A stretch of 64,000 nucleotides of DNA from Nitrospinaceae bacterium (GCA_029261595.1 JAJDAZ010000026.1:62001-126000); one strand, 5' to 3'; positions 19,707-31,279 are shown, numbered from the stretch's first letter. Program-made: numbers and translations. Notes: a model not told the origin generated them from the sequence alone.

Positions 19707-19937
19707 TCAACCCGCCCTGGGGTCATCTTCTGTGGAGGTTTTTTCGAGAGAATCCAGGGGCATGAGGAGTAGGCCGAACCCCATCGCGGAGAAAAATACC
19801 GAGAGCAGGCCCACAAAAATCTGCGGCCATTCCACAGAGATGTATTTGACCGAATAAACAAACAGCAAGCCGCCCAATACCATACAGATGAGGCCGCCAA
19901 GTCGAATGCTCCATCTATTCATTTTCAAGGCTGGCAA
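19707..19937 (-). CDS. Small two-TM hypothetical protein
   Basis: Overlaps the LAB_N gene; IRLGGLICMVLGGLLFVYSVKY. Confidence 0.6.
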   Translation of the reverse strand: MPALKMNRWSIRLGGLICMVLGGLLFVYSVKYISVEWPQIFVGLLSVFFSAMGFGLLLMPLDSLEKTSTEDDPRAG

Positions 19938-20205
19938 GCGCCAGGGTTTTTTTCTTGCGGGAAATAAGAATCAGGTTGCGGATATAAATAATGGAACCCA
20001 GACTTTGCCCCAGGATAAAAACAGGGTCCTGCTTATGGATCGCGTAGGTCAGTAAAATCAAACTGCCGCCAATGCTGAAGTACCAGAAAGGCAGGGGAAT
20101 GATGCTTTCTCCCTTTTTCTCGGAAATGATCCATTGGATTAGAAACCGCATGCCAAAAAGGGCCTGCCCAACAAAACCGACCACCAGCCAATACGTTGAA
20201 GTCAT
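19915..20205 (-). CDS. Lipid A biosynthesis N-terminal (LAB_N) domain protein
   Basis: VGFVGQALFGMRFLIQWIISEKKGESIIPLPFWYFSIGGSLILLTYAIHKQDPVFILGQS. Confidence 0.9.
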   Translation of the reverse strand: MTSTYWLVVGFVGQALFGMRFLIQWIISEKKGESIIPLPFWYFSIGGSLILLTYAIHKQDPVFILGQSLGSIIYIRNLILISRKKKTLALASLENE

Positions 20206-20940
20206 CTAATCCTCCTCCATAACATGATATTTCAATCTCCTTTTTTTTAACCACCGCACACCCATGAGGTCATTCCATGAAGCCCACAGACGATTGCGGA
20301 TGTTGTACTTGGACTTTCCGTGCAGTCGGGAATGGTGGCTGACCTTCACTTCGGTGACGGTGAAACCCTCCATTTTCATCAGCGTGGGGAAAAACCGGTG
20401 CATCCCGTTGAATAAAATAATATGGTCAAAGCATTCCCTGCGAAACGCCTTGAGCGAGCATCCGGTATCGGCGATGGTTTCCTCACTCAATTGGTTGCGT
20501 ACGGCATTGGCGATTTTGGATGATATTTTTTTGATCCACGGATCGTTGCGTTCATGCCGCCAGCCGCAAACCACATCGAAATCATCGGTTTTTTCCAGAA
20601 GAAGAGGGATGTCCCCCGGATCATTTTGCAGGTCGGCATCCATGGTGACGATGGTTTGACCGCGAGCGACGCGAAATCCTGCCATAAAAGCGGCCGATTG
20701 TCCAAAATTTCCCGCCAACCGGATCAAGCGAAGATAGGGATTGTGCTTTTGCAATTTACTGATCAATTCGCCGCTCCCGTCCTGACTGCCGTCATCGACC
20801 AGAACGATTTCGTATTCCAGGTTCAGTTTGCCAAGGGATGCGTTTAATTTTTCTTCCAGAGGAACCAGGTTCTCTCTCTCGTTAAAAATGGGAATCACCA
20901 CGGAGAGGTCGAGGGAGGTTTTGGTTTGCGATGCGTTCAT
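20206..20940 (-). CDS. Family 2 glycosyltransferase (ArnC/DPM1-like)
   Basis: LSVVIPIFNERENLVPLEEKL, LVDDGSQDGS, TMDADLQNDPGDIPLLL. Confidence 0.93.
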   Translation of the reverse strand: MNASQTKTSLDLSVVIPIFNERENLVPLEEKLNASLGKLNLEYEIVLVDDGSQDGSGELISKLQKHNPYLRLIRLAGNFGQSAAFMAGFRVARGQTIVTMDADLQNDPGDIPLLLEKTDDFDVVCGWRHERNDPWIKKISSKIANAVRNQLSEETIADTGCSLKAFRRECFDHIILFNGMHRFFPTLMKMEGFTVTEVKVSHHSRLHGKSKYNIRNRLWASWNDLMGVRWLKKRRLKYHVMEED

Positions 20941-20973
20941 TTAATTATTTGTTGGTGGGTTAAGGAGATGGAT

Positions 20974-22002
20974 TCAGGATATGGGTTGGGCCGCGAGTTG
21001 CCCGCAAGCACCGAGAACATCGGTCCCCCGGTTTTTCCGTATGAAAACAGAATAATTTTTGGATATCAAATAGTTTTGAAAAGATAAAAGCCTGGACTCG
21101 GGAGGAGGTTGGTAATCACTCGGTTCAATGCGGTTGAAAGAAATTAAATTTATTTTACTGGGGATTCCTCTCAATAACTTGGCCAGCCGCTTGGCATCGT
21201 CATCGGTGTCATTGATCCCCGCAAGCAGAACATATTCAAACGTGAGCTTGCGGTTGGGTTTTAAGGGATATCCTCGCAATGTTTCCAATAAAACTTCGAT
21301 CGGATATTTTTTGTTGATGGGCATGATCTGGTCCCGAACTTCGTCGAGCGTGGCGTTTAAGGAGATGGCCAGATTCACGTGAATATTTTCCTCCTGAAAC
21401 GCTTTGATCTTATCGACCAGTCCTGAAGTTGAAAGAGTGATTTTCCGGGTGGAGATTTTCATGGCCTCTGGAGCCACCATCAGGCGTAAGGCATCGACCA
21501 GTGGTTGATAATTGTCCAGGGGTTCTCCCATCCCCATGATAACGACATTGGTGATGCGGTCGGTTTCCGGAAGTTCATCGTTCACCTTTAAAATTTGTCC
21601 GATGATTTCTCCGGCGGTTAAATTACGCTTCAGCCCCAGAGTCGCCGTCATGCAGAAGGAGCAGGCCAGCCGGCACCCCACCTGGGTTGATATGCAAATG
21701 GTTTTTCTATCGTCGGAAGGCATCCACACGCTCTCGATTGTGGAGCCGTCCTCCAGTTCAAAAAGGTATTTGACGGAACCGTCCTGAGATTGAAATTTTT
21801 CAACCAGACTGGGAAGTGAAAAATAAAATTTTTCCTTCAACCGTTCACGTAATGATTTTGAAAGGTTGGTCATGAGATCAAAATCTCTGACCTCCTTATG
21901 ATAAACCCAGCTGAAAATCTGATTTGTGCGGAAAGGTTTAACATCCCATTGCGCAAAATATTCCTTCAGAGTTTTTTCTGATGTTCCTAAAAAGTTTTCC
22001 AT
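20974..22002 (-). CDS. rlmN: 23S rRNA (adenine-2503-C2)-methyltransferase
   Basis: CISTQVGCRLACSFCMTATLGLKRNLTAGEI; NVVIMGMGEPLDNYQ; GTDVLGACGQL. Confidence 0.95.
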   Translation of the reverse strand: MENFLGTSEKTLKEYFAQWDVKPFRTNQIFSWVYHKEVRDFDLMTNLSKSLRERLKEKFYFSLPSLVEKFQSQDGSVKYLFELEDGSTIESVWMPSDDRKTICISTQVGCRLACSFCMTATLGLKRNLTAGEIIGQILKVNDELPETDRITNVVIMGMGEPLDNYQPLVDALRLMVAPEAMKISTRKITLSTSGLVDKIKAFQEENIHVNLAISLNATLDEVRDQIMPINKKYPIEVLLETLRGYPLKPNRKLTFEYVLLAGINDTDDDAKRLAKLLRGIPSKINLISFNRIEPSDYQPPPESRLLSFQNYLISKNYSVFIRKNRGTDVLGACGQLAAQPIS

Positions 22003-22330
22003 TTTATTTCTGCAAAAAAAGGAGTACTATCAAAACGAAAATTAATTTTTTTATGCGGGACCATGGATCTTTAAACTGTTGCGGCTTTGGAGGAGGCCAC
22101 AGGTTGATTTTTCTTGATGTCCACCCTTCCTTTTTGCATCCGCGACCCATACAGCCTTCGCTTATTATAAGCGGAATTCTGCTTTTATTATCCGTGCGTG
22201 AATCCAGTCTGCGTAAAAATCCGAATTTTTTTGAAAAAAGTTTTGTTTGCCAACCGCATTTATTTGGTGACCGTTGAGGAAAGTTTTTAACATTTTTCCT
22301 GGATAGAAAATAATGAATCATCTTACCACA

Positions 22331-23182
22331 ATGAAGCTTTCTCAATGCTTCATGATTTTAAATGTGTCTCCCAAAATGACCTGGGAGGGCGTAAAAAAAT
22401 CCTATCATCAGTTGGCCAAGCGATACCATCCGGATCTCAACCCACGCAGTCTGGCTTGTGAAAACAAGTTTAAGGAGCTCAACAACGCATTTAAGATTCT
22501 TGAATCGCATTACAAAACCCCCAAAAAGAATCGTTGGAAAAAGGTTTCCTCCCTGGTCAAAATGCGGCCCGGGTCCTCCTCCCTGTATGTGGAGGATTCG
22601 CTTCTTTCCGCCGAGGTAATTAAGGAAGAATTTCCATCCGGTTCAGCGGATGTTCCGGTCGACCCAAATGGAAAAAAGATCGGCTGGAATCGTTGGGCAC
22701 AAAGTCTTAAAGAGAGGTTCAACCAATTGGAGCGGAAAGTTTTTCTGCTGGACACTCAGAAAAACATCCGGGTGGCTCCGCGTACGGCGGAACAAGGTGG
22801 CTTCATCCGTCTGCAAACCAGAAAAGAAACCTTTCAGGTTAAAATTCCCTCCGGCGGCTGGAACCGCATGTCACTCCGGGTTCCGGAAAAAGGGGAATCC
22901 AGCCTGTTGGGAAAAAAGAGAGGCGATCTCGTTTTAAATATTCAAGTGATCCAGCCCGAACAATTGAAGGCCGGGAATTCAAAGTTTTTTTATGCGCTTA
23001 ACGTTTCCCAGGACAAAATAAATTCTTCCAGAGTGCAGACTCTCGACTCCGTACAAGGCCCGATCAAGTTCGTTCTTCCCCGAAGCACCCGGGACGGGCA
23101 GACATTTGTCCTGAAATACCAGGCCAAAGCCACTGCGTCGTCTTCACCGGATCATGTGGTGAAGATTCATGTTTTGCCCTAA
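22331..23182 (+). CDS. J-domain protein (CbpA/DnaJ-like with divergent C-terminal domain)
   Basis: SYHQLAKRYHPDLNPRS HPD motif; KIPSGGWNRMSLRVPEKG...GDLVLNIQV. Confidence 0.8.
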   Translation: MKLSQCFMILNVSPKMTWEGVKKSYHQLAKRYHPDLNPRSLACENKFKELNNAFKILESHYKTPKKNRWKKVSSLVKMRPGSSSLYVEDSLLSAEVIKEEFPSGSADVPVDPNGKKIGWNRWAQSLKERFNQLERKVFLLDTQKNIRVAPRTAEQGGFIRLQTRKETFQVKIPSGGWNRMSLRVPEKGESSLLGKKRGDLVLNIQVIQPEQLKAGNSKFFYALNVSQDKINSSRVQTLDSVQGPIKFVLPRSTRDGQTFVLKYQAKATASSSPDHVVKIHVLP

Positions 23183-23958
23183 TACTCCATGAACGTGTAA
23201 ATCATCACCACCCCGCTGAACAGGGACATGAACACGGTCATGCCAGCCAGACTCCATAAAGAAGAAGCGGTTCCCATCGCGGGCCTGGCTTTTCCCCAGA
23301 ACGCGGTCATCAAAATTCCCAGAACGGCGGCCACCAGCGCTCCTCCACAAATTCCCGTTAAAGTCGTGCTGAACACGATCTTGGACTCCATATAGTTGAG
23401 TACGGAAAAGGACCAGCCAAGCGGGATCAAACTCAGGTAAAACGCCACGAACACAAGTCGGTTGTCCGTCTCCCGGTGCCGAAGGTTGAACCGGATTCCC
23501 AGCACGAATATGGCCGCCAGAAGTACAAAAAAGGCAAAATCACTGATGGACTTATTTCTCTGCTCCAACCGGATATGGTTTAAGGCTCCAAGAACATATT
23601 GCGAAACTTCCAGGTCCTCCATTTCATAAAACCCTCCCTTTACCGTATCAAAGGCAAAGACCCGGGCGCTGGTGGATTCGGCTGGAAGAGAAATAGCACG
23701 GTACTGATCATTGTCGGCGGATTGAATTTCCATGTAGACAATTCCAGTGTGGTATTTTAGCCCATATTTTTCAACTTCAATGAAGTTGCGGGCGTAACGC
23801 TTATTTTCTGCATGAAAGGCTTCCTGAATCTCCATAAAGTCCGTCAGGGCCTTCCTTGCCTGAACGTCCTCTGTGGTTTCAAACAATTGCGCGCAGGAAG
23901 CCGTGAAAATAAGCAGGAAAAATGAAAAAATTAAAGCGGGGATGTTAAACTTCGTCAT
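23179..23958 (-). CDS. Hypothetical membrane lipoprotein
   Basis: Lipobox FTASC; several C-terminal TM segments; tail-to-tail overlap with the J-domain gene. Confidence 0.7.
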   Translation of the reverse strand: MTKFNIPALIFSFFLLIFTASCAQLFETTEDVQARKALTDFMEIQEAFHAENKRYARNFIEVEKYGLKYHTGIVYMEIQSADNDQYRAISLPAESTSARVFAFDTVKGGFYEMEDLEVSQYVLGALNHIRLEQRNKSISDFAFFVLLAAIFVLGIRFNLRHRETDNRLVFVAFYLSLIPLGWSFSVLNYMESKIVFSTTLTGICGGALVAAVLGILMTAFWGKARPAMGTASSLWSLAGMTVFMSLFSGVVMIYTFMEY

Positions 23959-24083
23959 GAATTAACGGAACCATAATTTATTGATTTGTTTAAAGGTTTA
24001 GATGTATAGCACAGTCATTGGGGTGGCGCAAGGCTTCCCGTTGAGTTCCCGTAATATCCATCCATTAATTATTTAAAAATATC

Positions 24084-24641
24084 ATGAATTCCAACATTGT
24101 ATTTGAGAATATCCAATTTGTAACAGGCAACTCAAACAAAGTCCGGGAGGCGGGCGAAATCCTCGGAGTGACCTTACAGCAGGTGAATCTGCCGCATTTG
24201 CATGAAATACAGACTCATGACCTGGCAGAAATAATTCAGGATAAAACGGTTCAAGCCCATGTGGCGGTGAACGGTCCTGTGCTGGTGGAAGATTCGGGTC
24301 TGATATTTACAGCCTGGAATGGTCTTCCAGGCGCCCTCGTCAAATGGTTCGAAACCACGGTGGGATGCGACGGCTTGCTGAAAATGCTGGAACCGTTCGA
24401 CAACCGGGAAGCGTTTGCTCTTTGTCACGTGGGTTTTCATGATGGAAAGGAAATCAAAACCGCCAGAGGCAGGGTGAAGGGCAGGGTGGCGGACCGGTTG
24501 CAAGGGAATAACGGCTTCGGCTGGGACACGATTTTCATTCCCGATGGCCATGACCGGACTTATGCTGAAATGTCCCCTGATGAAAAGAACTCAATATCTC
24601 ACCGGAGGAGGGCCTTCGAGGCGCTCAAGGAGATGATTTAA
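24084..24641 (+). CDS. rdgB: RdgB/HAM1 family non-canonical purine NTP pyrophosphatase
   Basis: FVTGNSNKVREAGEIL, VEDSGLIF, GFGWDTIFIPDGHDRTYAEM, SHRRRAFEAL. Confidence 0.92.
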   Translation: MNSNIVFENIQFVTGNSNKVREAGEILGVTLQQVNLPHLHEIQTHDLAEIIQDKTVQAHVAVNGPVLVEDSGLIFTAWNGLPGALVKWFETTVGCDGLLKMLEPFDNREAFALCHVGFHDGKEIKTARGRVKGRVADRLQGNNGFGWDTIFIPDGHDRTYAEMSPDEKNSISHRRRAFEALKEMI

Positions 24642-24750
24642 GAGTTGGAATTCTGTTGTTGAAGGCTAACGGGGAATAAGATCGGCTTCGGTACTGATAT
24701 CTCAGAAGGTGAATGGCCTATTTGGCCGCAACCGAAACCGCTGAGACAAA

Positions 24751-24785
24751 GCCAACCCCTCGTTAAAGGGGTTGGCATATGATTT
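24751..24785 (-). terminator. Rho-independent terminator of the minus-strand secreted-protein gene
   Basis: gccaacccct/aggggttggc 10-bp perfect stem; U-rich tail (TTTGTCTC) on the minus strand. Confidence 0.75.
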
Positions 24786-24802
24786 CCAAATAGCCAAAGT
24801 AA

Positions 24803-25297
24803 TTACTCTCGGGACATTAAATAATTACTGGATGAGGATTTGCTACAGGTTTTACAGGTCGACAAGCAAACAAAATTACAAACGTTGAATTCAGGCCGTT
24901 TTTTATATTCGGCGGCCGGGCTTTTTGCTTTTTTTTCGGGACCCGCCTTCACGGCGATTTTTGCCGGGGTGGAAGCCGCCGCAGAACTGGAGGATAATCC
25001 AGGATGCGCGTAAGAACGTTCTTGTAACCAGGATTTATAAAAAGGCGTTTTTGTGATTTTGGATGGGGACGCTTTAACGCTGGCCATTGCTTTGGGCTGG
25101 GCCATTTTTGTTGCCGCTGGAGTGGATGTCTTTGGCCTTAAACCGGGATGGGTGTAGGAACGTTCTTTTAACCAGGATTTGTAAAACGGAGTCATTTCTC
25201 CAGCTTCCGATGCCTGAGCAAACGTCGCTTGAAAAAATAATGCCGCCAGAAACAGAACCCCTAATTTTACGAGTGAATGATTGATCAATTTTTTCAT
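24803..25297 (-). CDS. Secreted protein with duplicated FYKSWLxERSYxHPGL motif and Cys-rich C-terminus
   Basis: Signal peptide VLFLAALFFQATFAQA; two motif copies; CNFVCLSTCKTC tail. Confidence 0.75.
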   Translation of the reverse strand: MKKLINHSLVKLGVLFLAALFFQATFAQASEAGEMTPFYKSWLKERSYTHPGLRPKTSTPAATKMAQPKAMASVKASPSKITKTPFYKSWLQERSYAHPGLSSSSAAASTPAKIAVKAGPEKKAKSPAAEYKKRPEFNVCNFVCLSTCKTCSKSSSSNYLMSRE

Positions 25298-25503
25298 ATT
25301 TTATCCTTTCCCATTGAAGTAAAAAAACAAAGACTATCCTTCAAAATCAAAAGCAATAATTTCTTCAATCAAAACTGGAATATTGATGGGTTGAGTTTTA
25401 TTGGATTTCGAATAGTATTTAAATTACGGACAATTTGTCAATATTTAATTTTCGGTTTTCCAATATTCCATCCGTCCATTCACATTCTTTAAAAGGGTGC
25501 GGG

Positions 25504-25902
25504 TTAATTGATCTCTAAATTTTTATATATATTTTTTAACACCACGCAATGAGTCTCCAGTTTTTCGTATTCCAAATCCGCCGATTCGCCGGGTTGCTTT
25601 TCCGAGGCGAGCCGGTAGGACTCTAAAACTTCATTCCAGGGGGTATTATCATCCAGCCAGTTTTTCTCTTCGATCCATTGGAGGCATTGTTCAAAATTTT
25701 CGCAGGAACCACCCTGACCATTTGCCTGGAACCGGATACATTTTAAAGCCATTTCACAGGTGAAACTGAACCGTTGTAACGCGGCGTCCCGGTAATAATC
25801 GGTTTTTTCATTTTTCAAAATTTCTTCAAAACGCTCAATCGTCCATTTAAAATGGGTCAGCAGGATTTCAAGAGACGGTTCCGAAGATTTAGGAGAGTTC
25901 AT
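25504..25902 (-). CDS. HI0074-family nucleotidyltransferase substrate-binding (HEPN-fold) protein
   Basis: FEFTCEMALKCIRFQ-type helices (RFSFTCEMALKCIRFQANGQGGSCENF), LESYRLAS. Confidence 0.75.
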   Translation of the reverse strand: MNSPKSSEPSLEILLTHFKWTIERFEEILKNEKTDYYRDAALQRFSFTCEMALKCIRFQANGQGGSCENFEQCLQWIEEKNWLDDNTPWNEVLESYRLASEKQPGESADLEYEKLETHCVVLKNIYKNLEIN

Positions 25903-26111
25903 TGTATTTGGGATTCCCTGACCTTAAATCTGACGGTGGATGAATAAAATATTGCCTGAACCATGATACCCCATTCACGGGGATTAATGTTGCATCATGC
26001 TTTTGGCGCGTAAGAAAAAATGATACTATGAATAATTTTTTAAAAAGTGTTCTTTTTTGAAGTTTAGATTGAAACTTGCTGACTAACCCTTTTGACACCT
26101 TTATATGACCC

Positions 26112-26552
26112 GTGAATGATACCAACCGATTTATCGATAATGGCGATGGAACCGTAACGGATACGGAAAAAAACCTCATGTGGAATAAAACCGATTCCAT
26201 GCAGGATATGAAAAAATGGGTCAATTATCAGGACGGTGCGGATTATGCCCGAAGCCTGAGTGAAAAAAATTTCGCCGGATTTGATAATTGGCGTTTGCCG
26301 ACCCGGGATGAAATAACCACCATTTATGATAAAACCTGGACCATTAAAGACAGGTTTGGAAAAGATATTCATATCCATGAATGTTTTGCTCCGGGAGGAG
26401 GATTTTCCATGATCGCTCAGCAGGTTTCAGGTCGAATGCGGACCTGGGTTTTTAATATCCGCGAAGGAGAATTCACCCAACCGGATGGACTCTGGACGCT
26501 TGCGGAATCCGCCAGGGCCGTAAGGACGATTCATGCGGATGATGCAAAATGA
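26112..26552 (+). CDS. DUF1566/Lcl C-terminal domain protein
   Basis: NRFIDNGDGTVTDTEKNLMWNK ... DNWRLPTRDE motifs. Confidence 0.85.
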   Translation: MNDTNRFIDNGDGTVTDTEKNLMWNKTDSMQDMKKWVNYQDGADYARSLSEKNFAGFDNWRLPTRDEITTIYDKTWTIKDRFGKDIHIHECFAPGGGFSMIAQQVSGRMRTWVFNIREGEFTQPDGLWTLAESARAVRTIHADDAK

Positions 26553-26579
26553 ACAGCCTATTTAAAGGGAGATCATTGA

Positions 26580-28562
<1,983 letters not shown>

Positions 28563-28630
28563 AACGAAAAGACCGGGAAGTTTTTAAAATTCCGACAGGC
28601 AGGCAATAAAAGACCGAACATTATAAGGAT

Positions 28631-28660
28631 CATGGGGTTGAACGTTTGTTCAACCCCATG
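28631..28660 (+). terminator. Stem-loop terminator after acs
   Basis: catggggttgaa/ttcaaccccatg 12-bp perfect stem. Confidence 0.7.
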
Positions 28661-28840
28661 ATTTCTCACTCCACAGTGAAAAGAGAAAGGAACCCCTCCC
28701 CCCCCAATGAGCGTCAAATATTCAAAATGGGAATCTAATTTCTTAGGTTAATGTAAATGATACCATCTTTTTAAAATCTGTCAACTCAAAAGATTTGATT
28801 TTGCTCAGCATATCGGTTTTTGAGATATTTTGGACTAACT

Positions 28841-31279
28841 TTATTGGGAGGAGGTCAGCGAGGTTTTTGGAAAGTCCGGATTTTTTACCCGGATGTTTTG
28901 AGTGGCCAGCAATTGTTTCACTGCTTTTAACCCTTTATGCGATCGGGTTATGAGGGGCTCCAGCTTCAGCGATTCCGTGAATGCCGCTCTGGATTCGGTC
29001 AGTCGGCGCAATTTCAAATAGGCCCAACCCAAACCGGCGTGAGCTTCCGCAAGCTCTGGATGAAAGGTTAAATCTTTTTGAAAATGGCTGACGGCTTGCA
29101 GATAATTCCCTGAATGGTAATAGGCTCTTGCAAGCTTTGTCCTGGCGGTGGTGCTGATCTTCAAGGAATCCTTTCCGGCGCCCTCCATAGCGGTTTCCAT
29201 CACGGGTGGAGAAGCCGGGTCGAAAGCCAGTGCCTGTTCCAAATATTTTATGGCCTGGGCATATTCCTTCATTTGGTAAAAATTATAACCGATTCCCTTA
29301 TGCGCCTCGGCCTTTTCCGGTCTTTCCGCAAGCGAGATCTGAAACATCTCAATGGACCTGGAAAATTTGTTTTTGTGGTAATAAGCCCACCCCAGGCGGT
29401 CATAAACTTGCCAGCCAAAGCGCTGGTTTTCCAGAAAGTTAAAAAACTCGTCCGAAACCACCGAGTCGGGGTCCATGGAGATCGCTTTTAGAAAATATTC
29501 CACAGCAAGGTCGGGCTTACTGTTTTTATAGTGAATCCATCCCATCCCCATATACAAGGAGACCCGTAACGGGTCCACCTGCACCTCGCCCTCAAAATAC
29601 CGGCGCGCCCGATCCGGTTTCCAACTGTGCAGGATGCTCCAGTCCAGTTCCTGATTTTCCTGTTTTTCATCGGGACGATGGTCTTGGATGAATTTCAGAT
29701 AAGTGACGGCGTCCTGATACCTTTTTTGCTGAAAATAGGACAGGCCCATTCCACGGATGGAATCAGATTCAAAGTCGGCATGCTTGCGGGACCGCTTGAA
29801 ATTTTCGAGGGCCAGGTCGAATTGTCCTTTATGATATTGACTCCATCCCAGGCCATTGTATGCGCGGGCAAGTGACCCGGTCAGTTCGGCCACCGGCTTT
29901 CTATATTCGATATAATCGTGATACAGGCGCGCGGACTCTTTATGGTTTTTATGTTTGAATGCCTGATTGGCCCGGTACAGCTCAGGGTCCATGCTTTCTT
30001 CCAACGCCTCACCGCCTGCAAGCACGACTTCGTTTTCCGGGGCCAGTTCCCGGGCTTTATCTAGAAAGTTTCTGGCCGATTCAAAGTTGTTATATCTCAG
30101 GGCAATCATTCCGAGCTGTACATGCGAGCGCGCCCATTTGGGAAACTCTTTTCTCAAGGCTTCATACTTTTCTTCTGCAATCCTTAATTTGTTCCTGTCG
30201 AAATAATACCGGGCGAAAGACGCTTTCTGCATTTTAAAATTTTCAGATTCCTGCAAGCCCTTCACCACCCCAGGAAACTTGGGATAAATTTGCGCCATCC
30301 GCTCAAAAACCTCGTCTGCTTTTTGAATCTCCTTATTTTTGAGATAGCTCCAGGCCAGGCCGTTTTGGGCGTCCAGGGACTGATTCAAATTTTCAGGCAA
30401 ATTTTGAAACGCCTGCAACGCCCTTCGGTACAATCTCTGGCGGTAAAACCTCCAGGCTTCCTCCAATTCCGGGGACGCATTTTCGGTCCGGCCCAAACCC
30501 CATTGCATGCTCAAATATCGGGGACCGTCCACCGACAGGGTGAAAAGTGATAGGGTGTCGGGCGTTTCCGGAAGAACAGGGAAGGAGCTTTCAGATAGTT
30601 TGTCTCCGTCTGTTTGCCAGAAGACCAGTAGGTGTTCAATTTCCTGAGAGTTGTATATTTTTTGGAGATGGGGCAAGGCTTTTTCGGTGTTTTTCTGCTT
30701 GAGATAAATCACCGCCCGGCCCTTGTGAATATCGTATAAATTGACGGGAGAATATTTTTCCGCACTGGCGAACGTGTCCAACGCTTTTTTGTGATTGTTC
30801 ATGCTCAGATAACACCAGCCCATTCCGGCAATCGTGGACGGGTCTCTTGGGTGGATGGCGTGATTGCGCTCAAAGGACCGCAGGGCTTTATCGTATCTGC
30901 CTTGAAAAAAATAGGTCCAGGGCAATAGTTTGAGGGCAGAGGGCTCATCGGGAAATTGCAGGAGCACTTTTTTTAAATAAAACTCCGTTTCAGGATATTC
31001 CTGTAGATGGTAACGGTACCGGGCGGCCTGCAAATCTTTTTGATAGGGTTGGAGCGGGGGAGCCTCGGGCTTCGGAATGAAGTAGGAGGTGGCCTTCTTG
31101 AGAAGGGATGTTTTTTGACTTTTCTCTTTTTCAGGAGAGACGGATTTTTCTATTTTTGGTTTGGGTTTTTTTTCAATTTTGGGAGGGGACGAGGCGCACC
31201 CCGATAAGAAGGCCAGAACCAGAGCCGTCCCCAGTGAAAGTTGCCATTTTGTCAATTTACCTGAATAGAAAATTCGCAT
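28841..31279 (-). CDS. Large TPR-repeat lipoprotein
   Basis: Lipobox FLSGCASS; many TPR units (e.g. LGWAYYHKNKFSRSIEMFQISLAERPEKAEAHKGIGYNFYQMKEYAQAIKYLEQALAFDP). Confidence 0.88.
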   Translation of the reverse strand: MRIFYSGKLTKWQLSLGTALVLAFLSGCASSPPKIEKKPKPKIEKSVSPEKEKSQKTSLLKKATSYFIPKPEAPPLQPYQKDLQAARYRYHLQEYPETEFYLKKVLLQFPDEPSALKLLPWTYFFQGRYDKALRSFERNHAIHPRDPSTIAGMGWCYLSMNNHKKALDTFASAEKYSPVNLYDIHKGRAVIYLKQKNTEKALPHLQKIYNSQEIEHLLVFWQTDGDKLSESSFPVLPETPDTLSLFTLSVDGPRYLSMQWGLGRTENASPELEEAWRFYRQRLYRRALQAFQNLPENLNQSLDAQNGLAWSYLKNKEIQKADEVFERMAQIYPKFPGVVKGLQESENFKMQKASFARYYFDRNKLRIAEEKYEALRKEFPKWARSHVQLGMIALRYNNFESARNFLDKARELAPENEVVLAGGEALEESMDPELYRANQAFKHKNHKESARLYHDYIEYRKPVAELTGSLARAYNGLGWSQYHKGQFDLALENFKRSRKHADFESDSIRGMGLSYFQQKRYQDAVTYLKFIQDHRPDEKQENQELDWSILHSWKPDRARRYFEGEVQVDPLRVSLYMGMGWIHYKNSKPDLAVEYFLKAISMDPDSVVSDEFFNFLENQRFGWQVYDRLGWAYYHKNKFSRSIEMFQISLAERPEKAEAHKGIGYNFYQMKEYAQAIKYLEQALAFDPASPPVMETAMEGAGKDSLKISTTARTKLARAYYHSGNYLQAVSHFQKDLTFHPELAEAHAGLGWAYLKLRRLTESRAAFTESLKLEPLITRSHKGLKAVKQLLATQNIRVKNPDFPKTSLTSSQ

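Noticed and set aside
24683-24776. Known riboswitch (c-di-GMP, SAM, TPP, glycine) at the structured intergenic region
   Set aside because: No consensus motif of these classes could be matched, and the element lies downstream of both flanking genes.
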